Shown here in pieces: positions 11,048 to 22,974 of a stretch of DNA of 64,000 nucleotides (the first letter of the stretch is position 1; each line of letters opens with the position of its first letter). The notes below the pieces were generated by a model, which ran no database searches, was not told the DNA's origin, and worked only from the letters and a program-made list of their open reading frames with translations. The stretch lies in assembly GCF_010389155.1 (NCBI RefSeq), contig NC_057761.1, forward strand, positions 44,130,213 through 44,194,212, in the 5' to 3' direction. The stretch is from Erigeron canadensis (taxonomy: Eukaryota; Streptophyta; Magnoliopsida; Asterales; Asteraceae). A program made the position numbers and the translations under genes.

Positions 11048-14000
11048 CTATATTTGCAGGGTAGCTGCTATAGAACTAGCAAGACTCAGGACCTCAAATG
11101 GAGGTTTATTCTTCACTTCCTTCACAGTTAGGGGACATGAGTCCGTAATCCAAAAGTAAGTCAAACCGTTATCCGGGTGTCCTGAAAAGATTTGCAGAGA
11201 GGGAAAAAGGTGATCATGGTGGTACATATATTATTGTGGAGCAATTGACGATAGATATATGGGTGGCAAATTGGGTGGGTTGGACATGTCAGAGAATAGG
11301 CTAAACTGATTCTTTATTAGTAGTAATGTCCAAATGAACCCAGCCAACTTGCAAATACCGGTTTATAAGTGATTTCTAATTTAACTTTGTGAATAGTGAA
11401 CATCTTATATTTGATTATAGGACTACATATGATTACAATAATAAAAATAATGTAAACTTAGTTTGATAAAAATGATTAAGAAGGTTTTATGCATATGTAT
11501 ACATTTTTTGACTTTCAAATTTCAACTCCTGTGGCCTGCTTGACCCATTTGACCTGTTTCCTTTCTAGTTAAATATTTTAACCTATCAGACTTGACCTGT
11601 TAAAGATAACCAAACTGAATTCAACCTGTTTGTATGTAAAGGAGTTAAAACAGATGTAGGTGAGAACATGTGTTCGTAAGCATTACACAAATGACAGACA
11701 ATATCAATGCCGCATATTCTTCATGCAAGAACGCAACTGAACTACATGGTTTGCCAGATGTTCCTAGACAATATACAATAACAATGATATGGAGCTCAAA
11801 GCACTAAATACGTACCTCCGATATCGTGTGCAAACCGCTCCCATGATCTCTTAGGAAAAACACCATGGGTCACATATGCGCTAACCTTTTTGGCTCCATG
11901 TTTTGCCAACATTTTCTACAAGCCAGGGAGTCGAGCAATTTATTATCAAAGCTATATGTTGCATATCATAAAGACATAAACAACCACTATAATGAAAACC
12001 AATAACTAGAGAAACAGCGCTATAAACAACCACATTAATGAAGGTAAGAATCAGATAAACAACACAACAATATAAATATAAACGTGTAAAGGAATCGGTT
12101 TGGGTCATCCTTTTCTCTTTTTAGATCTTTGAATAGCTAATGATAAGATAATCTTGTGAATATATTATAATCTGTTTTATTCATATGTATTTCTCATCAC
12201 CTGGCACTCAATTAGAGTTCCACCAGACTGAACGAGATCATCGACTATCACAACATGACGGCCTTGCGGGTCTCCTTCTTTAATGCGAACAATTCGTTGA
12301 TCACCTTCCCTAACTTTGGCACAAATAATCTGCAGATACAATGACCAGCTAGTAACAGTGAAATATACTGAAGCAAACATTATTAATGGCTACAGGTAGA
12401 AAAATAAGCGGGACAGTCAGGTTGGGAAGGGGTTAAAATGGGAACCTATTATAAGGTTAGAAATGGCTCGGGTTGGATTGACCCAAAACACTTTTTGTCC
12501 AAACTTGTTCAGTTTTTTCATAAACATATAGCTTGTCAAATATGGTTACTAAATTTCCATTATTTTAAAAGTAATTGATTTCTTTAATAAAAATATTTCG
12601 GAGAGGTTTAGGCAATAAAATTACTTTGAATAACATTTGAGTCCTTTCATTTCTTTCCTTAACTTTTTTTCACCTATTTGACCTGTTAAAAATAGAAACT
12701 GAAATAGCCCAAATCAATCCATTCAATAAGTCGGTCAAGATTGCCACCTATGACGGATAGAGACATGGCTAACATAATTATAGGCAAGAAATTGGTGCAT
12801 GAGCTCATCATATTTGCTTCAAGAGTAATCTGTCTAATAAATTAAAGCCACTAAGAGCATTAATAAATATATAACCTTCAACCTCTTAACTTGAGAGCTC
12901 CCAGGAAATGAAAACTATTCGGCAGTAAGATTTTGCCAAACTAATACATATAAAATGTAGAATAGAAACCAAGCTAATTCCACATACCATTGGGAAGTGT
13001 TGCAGCTGCTTGTGAAACCGTTTCCAAGCACCATCATCCGGAAAAGCAATCGATATCTTTTATTTCCCATGGGGTTAACATAAAACCAGAAAGCAAGTCT
13101 TAATTTGGGAATCTCAGCAACAATTAAGCTTCATAAAAAACAATGATAGCATGCAATTTACAGAAGCCAAAAGAGTGTAAAAGAAATTACATTATCAGAG
13201 TCAGGGAGCTGTTGAAGCCTGCTTTTAAGCAAAGGGATCCCACTCTCAAAACATGGTAATACATTGTCATCAAAGTAGAATCTTTCCTGTAAAAAACCAT
13301 GAAAGAGGTAAAAATTAAATACTACAACAAACCTTACACCTAAAGCTGGCAAGACTAACAAGCTGGACGAAATGCGTCAAAATGGGTTCAGCTTTAAACA
13401 CCAACTTTTTGGTATGCGTCGAAAATGAACTGGACAGTTTTGATTTACCCGTACACACTTTGTGTCACTTTTCTATTCTTCTTATTATGATTATATCTTA
13501 GTAATGATTGGAAAAACACTAATACAGTGATAATCCAAGTCTTTCAATAATATGAGTAACGTGGTTGTATGCATTAAGAACAGATTTCGGGCAGCTTTCA
13601 AAACGTGTAGTCCCTTAAACGCATTTGACCCTTCCCCTTTCAGCTACTTTTTCTTTTGAACCATTTCACGTAATGCACAACCCAAATCGACCCTTTTATA
13701 AGTAAACTGGTCAAGAGTGCCACATCTACCAGTTATACACAAGTATTTGAATAAAATGAAAACATGGATAACAAATGGATGAACTAGATATAAATCATTT
13801 GGTATGTAGATAATGGAATACTAGTTCATGACACCAACCTGCAAAGCATGGATATCATAAATGACAACACTAGTAGGCCCGCCCCTTGATATTGGAATGT
13901 TTGACAAGAATCTAGCCAGAGTAAAAGCTGTTGCAATATCACCTTCATCCTCCATACGCTCAGAAGTGCCAGTAGGGAAGAAAGGAAGGACTAAGGTGAA

Positions 14001-14794
14001 TGAGGAAACAAACAGCTTTGGTAATGCATAACTAATAGACAATTGCTCAAAGATAACTCCCGGAGAACTAAACGATGCAAGGAAAGCTACATGTTCTCCT
14101 CGAATTCCATGTGCATTTGGTATCGACAAATTTGGAAACCCATCCTCAAATTTCCTGAAATTCCATCAATTCTAACTTCAATTTAGATGAGTCATGTAAC
14201 TCCAATCATCAAGGCAGTGTTTAGCATTGCCTTTTTTAAAAATGTTTAACGGTAAATGACTAAATGCTATTCATAAAAGGTTGATAACCGACAACTCTCA
14301 CAGGTCCCACACAATAATTCAAAACCTAATCAAAACTCCGGTAAGTACATTCTATATACACACACACACAAAAAAAAAAAAAAATCTCAAATAACAATCA
14401 AATTATACCTCCAATTAATACTACGAAGCTCAATCGCATCCGATTGCGCCGCAATTCGTTGCGCAAGCGCTTCCATTTCTGCAGCGTAAAACAAGCAAAC
14501 TTTCTTCGAATTTTTCAATCCGGAATTCATTGTAATCGGAGCAGCGGTCCCAATCGCCGGCGGCTTAAGAATAATGTGAATCGGATCACTTCCGGTGACG
14601 CAATCGACCGTCCACTGTTGCTGTTGTTGTTGCCGGTGGTGGCCGTTATCGGAACGGTTATGTTGACAGTAAATTTCAGGCTTAATTGATTTGCGGCGGT
14701 GAAAAGTTGAGTGAAAAAATGTAGGTGTGGATTTAATTGTGAGTTTGTTTAGACGTGGAAGTGGCGGAGGCGACGGTGACGGAGAGGATGCCAT
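11048..14794 (-). CDS. PRS3: Ribose-phosphate pyrophosphokinase (PRPP synthetase), class II, plastid type
   Basis: Seven exons on the minus strand: 14794-14409, 14154-13839, 13286-13191, 13056-12988, 12329-12201, 11915-11816, 11181-11048, giving 409 residues. The enzyme makes PRPP from ribose 5-phosphate and ATP for nucleotide, histidine and tryptophan synthesis. The PRPP-binding loop [13 protein letters not shown] is at residues 315-327, and the protein carries the [10 protein letters not shown] and [10 protein letters not shown] blocks seen in plant class II (phosphate-independent) enzymes. An N-terminal extension of about 70 residues rich in S, P and basic residues, including a six-glutamine run, suggests chloroplast import; this favours PRS3 over the cytosolic PRS4 type. 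The acceptor of exon 4 (GGGAAATAAAAG) has no adjacent pyrimidine tract, but a TAA just upstream forces this choice. Confidence 0.94.
11261..11640. mobile_element. MITE-like repeat, GGTGGCAA family
   Basis: It starts with GGGTGGCAAATTGGGTGGGT and ends near TTCAACCTG. Related copies occur in several introns of this window (see 12394-12749, 13343-13727, 62192-62456). It sits in the last intron of the PRPP synthetase gene. The right end is indistinct. Confidence 0.45.
12394..12749. mobile_element. MITE-like repeat, GGTGGCAA family
   Basis: The left end AGGTAGAAAAA...GGGTTGGATTGACCC and the right end GTCAAGATTGCCACCTA are imperfect inverted repeats. The interior is AT-rich and non-coding, with TTTGACCTG motifs shared with the other copies. 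It lies in the fourth intron of the PRPP synthetase gene. Confidence 0.55.
13343..13727. mobile_element. MITE-like repeat, GGTGGCAA family
   Basis: It runs from AGCTGGCAAGACTAACAAG to GGTCAAGAGTGCCACATCT. Body motifs (CATTTGACCC, CCCAAATCGACCC) match the other copies. It lies in the second intron of the PRPP synthetase gene. Confidence 0.5.
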
Positions 14795-15024
14795 GTGGCG
14801 GTGGTGATATGACGGTTTCTTTTTTATCTGCAGAATTCCCGGTTATGGAAATATCTGATTAATAAGTTACTGTAGGAATTAAAAATACTCGTAGAAAGTT
14901 ATACTGTATTATTTGTATTTGTATATTATACGTATACTTTTTTCAAATCTTGGCTCTTTGATTTTTGAAAAGGTTTTTTTAAAGAACTTTTGGATCCTTT
15001 GTTGTTAGTTGTTCATGGATATTA
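14795..15024. promoter_or_regulatory. Likely promoter of the PRPP synthetase gene (minus strand)
   Basis: About 230 bp of AT-rich sequence lies between the start codon and the nearest transposon. No single TATA box stands out; position is the only evidence. Confidence 0.35.
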
Positions 15025-15462
15025 ATAAATGGCAATTTGAATCCGAACTCGAACCCGATAAGGAATATATGACCCGAACTCGACCCGATACTCATCGGGG
15101 ATCTTATCAAGGATAAAATCATGCCCAAAACCTGAAACCCGAAATCCGATCCGATAAGTATATTTATTTTTCAAAAATATTTACTAAAACTTATATGATT
15201 TGAGAAAGGTACTACTTATTCTTGATGTTTTGAGAAATAGATATGCATGTTATTGAACATAGACACAAATTTTGTTGATATTAGTGTGAAATATAAATTC
15301 AAAACTAATTACTTATAAATATATAGATATATGTGTTGATATCGGGTCGGGTCGAGTAGGGGTAGACATGCCCCAGTCACTGCCCCGAACGGGTTCGCGT
15401 ATCGAGTTTCCTCATCGGGTTTCAGGTTTCCCCGCCGGGTCGGGTTTTTATGTCATCCCTAG
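15025..15462. mobile_element. MITE-like repeat rich in ACCCGAACCCGA
   Basis: The left end (GGCAATTTGAATCCGAACTC, followed by GAACCCGAT) and the right end (GGGTCGGGTTTTTATGTCATCCC) are imperfect inverted repeats of a degenerate CCCGA-rich motif around an AT-rich centre. This matches the general form of plant elements ending in GGGATGNCAA. No coding capacity and no clear target duplication. Confidence 0.5.
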
Positions 15463-15489
15463 ATATTATCTATAGTATCTCTATCTCTA

Positions 15490-18400
15490 CTACATTATAA
15501 AGTATTTGTTCCCTCCAAATTTTTTTAACTTTTCAACAATGTATACCTACTAATGCATAATGTACATTACATCTATATACATCTTAACCATTCATTTTTC
15601 TCTCTCCTTAAATCGCAACCACTCATTTTTTCTCTCTCATCCATAAATCATTTTATCCTTCTAATTTATTCAAAATCTTTTATTTTAAAAACCGTACATC
15701 GATAAACTATAAAAATTATATGGGTGTTCTTAAAATTATATGTTTTTTCATTAGAGATGTCATTCGATATACTTTCGATGAATTTTTAAATCTGAGGGCG
15801 GAGCCCGTACGGCTAAAGCATTTGGCTATCACAGTCTATGACATATCATCTCCTATGACCTATCACCGATTCATCCCCCACCATCTTAACGTCACAACGC
15901 GCGGGTACTTTGTTGTAACACCCGTCATTTTAAAAACCTAGATTTCAAAAAACTTTGCCAAACGACGTTTAAAAAGTAGTGAAAAATGATCACTTTAAAA
16001 TTGCTCCATCTGTAACGAGATGGTACCTTTATAAAATGGTGTTAATAACGTGTATCATCAAAACAAATTAAATGAAATCTAAGTTATGGCACCAACATAA
16101 ATGTCATCATGATTTCATGTTCATAAATCGTAAATGAAAGTAGCCAGGACATAAGGCTAAAAGGGGAAGTCTAAGCATTCAACAAACTATGCTAGTTTTC
16201 TTTATTGCATCTACCCATCTCACCGAGCTAATCCTTTCCTAGCTCAAACCTGTTAATCCTGAAGGACATAACATTTTCATAAAAGCAAGTGTTAGCTAAT
16301 AAATTAGTTAAGTAAGATACACACATTTATAAAACGTTATTCATTTTACTTTCATAAAACTTTGTCATATTTTACTTATCAACGCATAATCACATTACGT
16401 ATAATCCACAACAATCATAGATAATCCCATCTTTACTTATTCCCACATCCCAACACATCATATCAACATATACATACAACTTAATCAACATGTCTCGTCT
16501 TACATGTCTCACATAAACATATCACATATATACGTATAGCTCATGTAGAGTATTTACTCCTAATTGTGCCCATCCATCGTTAAATCATACGTCTTACATA
16601 TCTTACTTAAACTCACGTCATATTGTAATCCCACGTCTTAGATTACATACACATCTTTCTCACATATTCTTGTAATTATCTAAATCAACTTATTCTTACA
16701 TCTTACACATTACGTACTAGCTTTACAACTAGCACGATTTCCCACGTCTTAACTTTTAGGAAAGGCAATGCCATTTCCGTAGTATCCCGTTATGCTTTTA
16801 ACATTAGTGGTTAGTCACTCCACCCGGAAATACTAGTCCCACGTAACTATGCCGCAAGAAGCCACTCAAGCGACCACGTACGCACTAGCTTGGCATAAAC
16901 TAGCACGGGTTAAGCTTAACACTTCCCACGTCAATCTCACATATTTAGCTATAGCATTTCCCACGTATTTATATCTTTCTTACTTTTTACCCACTAACAC
17001 TAAGGCTAGAACGGTTTCCCACATCTCACATTTTACTTTAACATTAGGCACAATCGTTACCTAATTAGTCCCACGTCTACTTTTGCATTTAATCCCACTA
17101 ACGTGCACAACTCATAACAATTCCCACGCGTATCTAGTGAACTAGACATATCATACTTAAGTCCCACATATAAGCCATCACATATCAACATCAAGGCATA
17201 TCAACGACATTATCAACAACACATATCTTAAACATTTCATAGCAATGTCATTATAAGCATCATACTTCATATGCACACATATATACTTCTACTTTAAACG
17301 TCATCATATCAACATAAATCATTTCAACATGCATATATTCCCACATAACCTCCCGCATAACCCGGAAAACCCAACACATATAAGATAATCCAATTAAGAG
17401 GTTACTTATAGAAAACCACATTTTGTTGTGCCTCCAGCGTGAGAAAAGTCATGTTTCCTACCTCGTAGAAGCGTACAAGAAATGATAACGTAAGTTACCG
17501 AGCTTTGCAAGTATTCCCGACTACCTATAATTATTAGGCAACATAATGAGCTAACAAGTACCCACTTACTTATGGTCATGACTCAAGTCTAAAAACCTAT
17601 AAACATGACTCATGACAATGTTTGATGCATCGGAGGTTCGTTTAATACCTAAGGCTTACATAACTTGACGAAACTCGACATTCACTCACTAAATTAACCT
17701 TTCTGGAAACTTGACATCATCATCATCTTTTAAAAGTATTACCATTAGAAAGTAGACTCTCTCACGATTCCATGGATAGCTTATTTGTCAAAAACAGAGT
17801 TACGGTTCAAAAGTTATGGCCATTTGAAAATTCTGTCGCTATTGCGTCGCAACTACCAAGTTGCATCGCAGCTAAGTGTCACTGTTTTCTGGTTGTGCCG
17901 CATCTAGTCCCGATTCTGCACAAAACTGATTGTTTAACCTCCAAAACTTAACCAAACACACCCCAAACGACCCCAAACCTTATGAACAACTTTTGCACCT
18001 CAAAAGTCACCATTTTAAGACCATAATGATGCAATGAAATCATTGATTAACTCCTACTTGATTTGCATCACAATAACAAACGTTTTAGGTTACCGAATCG
18101 ATTAAAACTCACGATTTTGACTCCAATCAACCCTCTAAGGACCTAGATCAGTTATGAAACGAATCAAGGGATTGAAAGGACATGAAATCAATGTAATAAT
18201 ACCTCAAATACCTGTATATTACAAGAAGGATGCAAACTATGGATCAAAACCTCTTCAAATCACCAAGAAACGATCGTAACACGCAGGACTTGATCAAGGG
18301 AAGGGAAGGGGCGGCCTAGGGCTTGGAGAGGGTAGAATGAGAACTGAAATTGTGTTTTCATTAACCCTAATGACCCCTTAACCTGCTGGAACAACTTTCT

Positions 18401-19045
18401 AGGCTTGCACTTAGGCCCCTCAACTTTACATCTTCACATCTAAGGCTTAAACGACTTAACAAGAATACTTACTGACACATTTAACACATCTTAATCATCT
18501 TTGACATCTTAAACACATTAACATGTACATCATTAAGGCATTGAAGCCTTCCACATATCGCATATTAATCACATATAAGCATTAAATCTCCTAGAGACTT
18601 AACGGACACGTTGTGTTGACTTAACGACTCAAGTCAACCGTTAATTAAAAAGTTCGGGATGTTACATTTGTCTCGTATATTATAAAGCAAATTCACTTTT
18701 CAACACTCAATATTCATATAATACTCTTAAAAGAAATCTTAACAACTCATTTATTCTCTCTCCTCAAATCTCAACACTTATTTTCTCTTTCCTCCATAAA
18801 TTATTTTATTCCTCTAATTCATTCAAAATCTTTTATTTTAAAAATTGTACATCGATAAATTATAAAATTTATATGAGTGTTCTTAAAATTTCATGCTCTT
18901 TCATTAGAGATGTCATTCGATATACTTTCGACAAATTTTTAAATCCGATGACAGACCCTGGACGGCTAAGTCATTTGGCTATCACACTTATGACCTATCA
19001 CCTCAAACATCGCACTGCCACAACATGCGGGTACTTTGTCTCGTA
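15490..19045 (+). repeat. Tandem ~380-bp Helitron-like units, split by an LTR insertion
   Basis: Two diverged copies, 15490-15913 and 18672-19045, share TATTATAAAG starts, a CATCGATAAA(C/T)TATAAA block, a TTCATTAGAGATGTCATTCG block and the end GCGGGTACTTTGTCTCGTAT. The second unit begins exactly where the first would continue once the 15914-18666 element is removed. The GC-rich GCG(C)GGGTA near the end resembles a Helitron 3' hairpin, but no clean CTRR terminus is present, so the class is an inference. Confidence 0.6.
15914..18666 (+). mobile_element. Solo LTR (gypsy-like), 2.75 kb, with 5-bp target duplication
   Basis: It starts TGTAACACCCGTCATTTT and ends TTCGGGATGTTACA, i.e. the TG...CA of an LTR. 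It is flanked by the direct repeat TTTGT (15909-15913 and 18667-18671), and the interrupted host repeat resumes exactly at the right flank. No primer-binding site, polypurine tract or gag/pol reading frame is present inside, so it is a solo LTR or a non-coding derivative. A truncated relative in opposite orientation lies at 33576-34531. Short open frames within it are not genes. Confidence 0.8.
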
Positions 19046-19492
19046 TATTAAAAACGAAGAGAAATTTTATATGAGGTAGCGTTTGTTGTATTAATAATAA
19101 ATTTATAACATAATCAAAAATATTTAATTTATTAAGTTATTTAAAAACGTTTGTTTTTGTAACTTAATACATAAAAAATAACGTTGTTATATCATTTATT
19201 TATTTTGTCACATTATCAATTCAATTACTTAATGATTAAAAAAATAAACAAGTCATGACTCTTATTTTTTTTTAGTTTTACGAGTCTGAATGTGGCTTGA
19301 TATAAGTAAAAATGAGTTGCAAATTTAAGTTAGAATAAAAACAACGAATCAATGATTGTTGTTTTGACACATGTTAGAACACTAACTCAACTCATAATTA
19401 TTAAAAATTATATAAATGTTAATTCGAATTTACATAGCATATACAAATAATATTAAAGCAATAATATCATTAAATAAAGTTAAAAAAGAAAG

Positions 19493-20248
19493 GATTAATC
19501 TCTGAAAGACCAATATACTTTACTTCTTTTACATTGTTGCCTCATCAAATCATAAAATTAAGCTGTATGACCAACATACTTTTCAAATTTGTATATGGTT
19601 GACTAAAAGTTTACCTTTTTACCGGATACACTATTTTTTGCTGACGTGGAAATCATATGAAGATTAGTTGGCCTTTTTTTTATAGACATGTCGGATTCCC
19701 ATTAAGCATGTATGTATATAAAATCCGTGAACCGCCCATTTTCCCCCCAAATCTCTGTTTTCCCCAAATTGAACCATAAATTAAATGTTTTTTTCTTCTT
19801 TTTCATCTAACAACGTTCCATCTCATTACGGTTGTAATCAACCACTGAAAATTAGGGTTATGGGATGTCCATGAAGTGCGAAGTTTCAGTGGTTGATTAC
19901 AACCGCAATGAGATGGAAGATTGTTAGAGGAAGAAGACGACATTTAATTTAGGGTTCAATTTGGGGGAAAATAAGATTTGGGGGAAAACGAATTTGAGGG
20001 AAAAATGAGCGGTTTACGTATTTTATATACGTATATGTTTGATGGGAATCCGACGTGTCTATAAAAAAGGCCAGCTAATTTTCATATAGTTTTCACGTCA
20101 CCAAAAAATAGTGTAACCTGTAAAAAGTTAAACTTTTGGTCAACTATATACAAATTTGAAAAATATGTTGGTCATACAACTTAATTTTCTGATTTGATGG
20201 GCAACCATGTACAAGAAGTAAAGTATGTTGGTCTTCCATTAATTAATC
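19493..20248. mobile_element. 756-bp foldback element with ~360-bp terminal inverted repeats
   Basis: Almost the whole element is two arms that pair with each other: 19493 to about 19853 against about 19890 to 20248, around a loop of about 35 bp. Paired blocks include AAGACCAA(T/C)ATACTTTACTT, GTTGACTAAAAGTTT, GGATTCCCATNAA and CCATCTCATT(A/G)CGGTTGTAA. Pairing is about 85-90% by eye. No open frame encodes a transposase. Likely a non-autonomous long-TIR (Mutator-like or Foldback) element; the target duplication was not resolved. Confidence 0.75.
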
Positions 20249-20504
20249 ACTAAAAAGAACTAAACAAATTTAAACACTATTCTTTTTTCTTTTAAAAAGT
20301 TTATTTCACCTTAAGTGAATAGATTATAAAAAGATATTGATACATTTCGTTTTTCCTATAGAGTATAAAAACGACAAAAACGTTAATTTTTAAAATTTTT
20401 GAACAACACAGATCAATTTGTCTGGGAATTAACACGTGAAAGATAAATTGAGTGTGCAAACGATAAAGAGGCTAAAAAGCCTATCAACTCAATTATGCGT
20501 AGTC

Positions 20505-20740
20505 AATGAAGGACAACCCAGTTGGTCAGAGGCACTTTCAGTTTTTACTTAAAGTCTTGAGTTTAATTCTTCAGGATGACAAACCTTTGGTTTTTTCTCT
20601 CTGAATACTTGTAACGGCTTATGGTCAAAATCTCGTTGTCTAGGATACATGCAAGGCGTCACCATTATACGGTGAGATTTCTTCAATTCATATACCGACG
20701 GAATGTTCGGGAAAAAACCCTCACGTCCCAAAAAATAATA
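20505..20740 (+). mobile_element. tRNA-derived SINE
   Basis: The head GGACAACCCAGTTGGTCAGA contains a box-A-like CCCAGTTGGT, and GTCTTGAGTTTAATTCTT, about 45 bp on, is a degenerate box B (GGTTCGAATCC). The body ends near CCTCACGTCCC followed by an A-rich tail. This is the structure of a plant tRNA-derived SINE; the family was not identified. Confidence 0.55.
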
Positions 20741-21160
20741 TCAACAATGATGTCTTCGCCACTAACATCTTTAAATACTTATAATCACCTTGTTTATGTA
20801 CTATATTATATCATGTCTAGTCATCATCCAAATTACAACTCTCTCTCTCTTTTTTTTTTTAATTTAGTGAAACTTCGATGAACCAATGAGTTGACAAAAA
20901 CGTCACTATTTGTAAACTAAATACAAATCATCAATTATTTAGTACTTATCTTAGGTAGTATCACATCATAAGTCAATTCATTAATGTAATTACTAATTAA
21001 TATATAAGAAATAAGTAATATATGTAACTTATATACACAGTTTGGGTATATTTAGTAATGGTGTCCGTCTTAAAAAAACAATATATATATATATACATAT
21101 ATATATATTTATCATGGTAAAAAAAGCTATACATGTATATGTTTTTAATATCTTAAATGC
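20741..21160. other. Intergenic, nothing recognised
   Basis: AT-rich sequence with a CT/T run near 20840 and a TA-rich simple repeat at about 21083-21110. Confidence 0.4.
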
Positions 21161-21164
21161 TTAA

Positions 21165-21380
21165 AATATTTTTGTGACGGGGGATCGAACATGATAATGA
21201 GGGATTTAGACTATACTGTTTTAACCGGATTCACATCAGAGAACCCTCTCACCCAATACGACAACTAATGGAAGTAAAACTCTTACTTCTTCTGATTTCA
21301 AACCTGAGTCTCCTCATGAACAAAGCCTACATTGAAGGGTTTCTATGCCACTCGCTATCAACCCAATGACAAATACTTTT
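21165..21380 (-). mobile_element. SINE-like fragment, minus strand
   Basis: On the minus strand AGGTTTGAAATC (near 21295-21306) resembles a box B, and the fragment ends in GTTCGATCCCCCGTCAC followed by A-rich sequence at 21170. The head beyond box B is only partly recognisable. Confidence 0.35.
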
Positions 21381-21806
21381 ATATTGACTTTAATATGTTT
21401 TATGTTGATTTTTCGGTCATTTCTAAACAATTCTCTTAAGGTGTTACGTTATAAGTTATAACTTACAAGGAATGCAAGCAATAAAGAGGAAAGAAGGCCC
21501 ATAAGCTTGATATTGAGACTTTGAGAGATCTAGCCTAATCATACATGAAAAGAATGAAGCCCCATAAAAAACAAAAAAAAAATCCGCATGTTATGAAAAT
21601 ATTTCTAAGAAAATAGCGGTTAAATGTGACGGTATTGTTGAGTGTTAGTGGTGTGACGGCGCGGTAGCATTTGTTATGGGTGGGAAGAGAAGCGTAAGGG
21701 TATCAAAAAAAGTTATGATTTGAACAAGGGCTTAAAAATAAATAATTACATTGAAGGGTATTTATGGGTTATCAAGTTTAATTTAGAGAAATTAAAAGGG
21801 AGAAGG

Positions 21807-22060
21807 GGATGAATAAAATGTTGTACGGAGGGTATCGGTACGGTATGTATCGGTATCAATACCGTACCGATACCGAAAAATACCGAAACCGAAAAACCCC
21901 AAAACTCTTTACTGATACTAATAATCGGTTTCCCGGTACCGAACCGGTACCAAACCGATTAGTACCGAAACCGATTTCACCAAATCTCTAAAACCGATAC
22001 CGAATCCCTATGGGTACGGTACCGGTTCGGCTTCGGTACTTCGGTAATCTTGCTCATCCT
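21807..22060. mobile_element. MITE-like hairpin built of CGGTACCGATACC repeats
   Basis: The ends GGATGAATAAAATGTTGTAC and (reverse) GGATGAGCAAGATTACCG are imperfect inverted repeats. The interior is a dense run of ACCGATACCG/CGGTATCGGT motifs on both strands, giving many overlapping hairpins. No conserved frame. Confidence 0.5.
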
Positions 22061-22890
22061 TAAAATGTTGTATAATGTATTTAATATAAAACACGATAAT
22101 AAAAATAAAGAAAAGGAGTAAAAAAAATGAAGAGTAACTAGTAATCAAGAATGTTTTCCATGTTTAGTTAATATGATAGCGAGTATGTTGACTATAATAT
22201 CTGAAAATAATACTTAGTAAGTTAGTAGGATTTGAACATTAGAAATACTAGACATATGTCTGCACGATACAGTGGCATAGCGATAACATTGGTGGTGTGC
22301 TGGTAGTGACGACGAATAGTGACAGCTGCTGGTGATGGTGGTCGTGGAAGCAAGCAAAGGGGAATAAAGATAACATAAAAATTACATATATTTAAAATAA
22401 AAAATAATTGCCATACTTACAAAGAAATCTTTACCACAATATATATGTATATATTTTAGAGATGTTGGTAAGGGATAAAGTGAAATAGAAAGACATATTA
22501 GTCAAATAATTGCATTTAAAGTATATAAAAAATACCAAAAAAATAGAAATAAATCACTTATCCCATCTAAACATTGACACATAGCTTATGTTAGTCCAAA
22601 GATGCCATTATTGGACTATGACAACATATGCATATCACAAAAGGGTATGATAAGGTGAAGACAAGAATGTAGATGGCGAAAGAGAAACAATATGAACCAT
22701 ATTTTCATTGTTTCATCTCACACCACACCAATATTTATCCCAAACCCAAAAAATCAAATGTATATATGACTAAACAAATTTAAAAAAAAAAACAAATAAA
22801 CCTCCAAAATATTATAATCAATCAATCCACAGAACATTTCAGTGGTTGTCAGTCTTTCCTTTTACTATATTTTGTCACACTCCTCCACCT
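22061..22890. promoter_or_regulatory. Upstream region of the aminotransferase gene
   Basis: No gene. A TGGTGR-rich patch lies at 22265-22350. A GATAAGG (I-box type, common in light-regulated plant promoters) is at 22649-22655, and a TATA-like ACTATATTTTG is near 22864. Linking these to transcription is inference. The transcript probably starts near 22900, because a likely 5' untranslated exon ends at 22974. Confidence 0.35.
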
Positions 22891-22974
22891 TTTTTCTTTC
22901 TAATTCTATACTTACACACACACACATATACAAACACTTGTTGCAAATTTCACATTTTGCTCTCCTTAATTAAG

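Noticed and set aside
16849..17064. 71-residue open frame inside the 15.9-18.7 kb LTR
   Set aside because: No protein features; it is in the non-coding LTR and is not conserved in the related copy at 33.6-34.5 kb.
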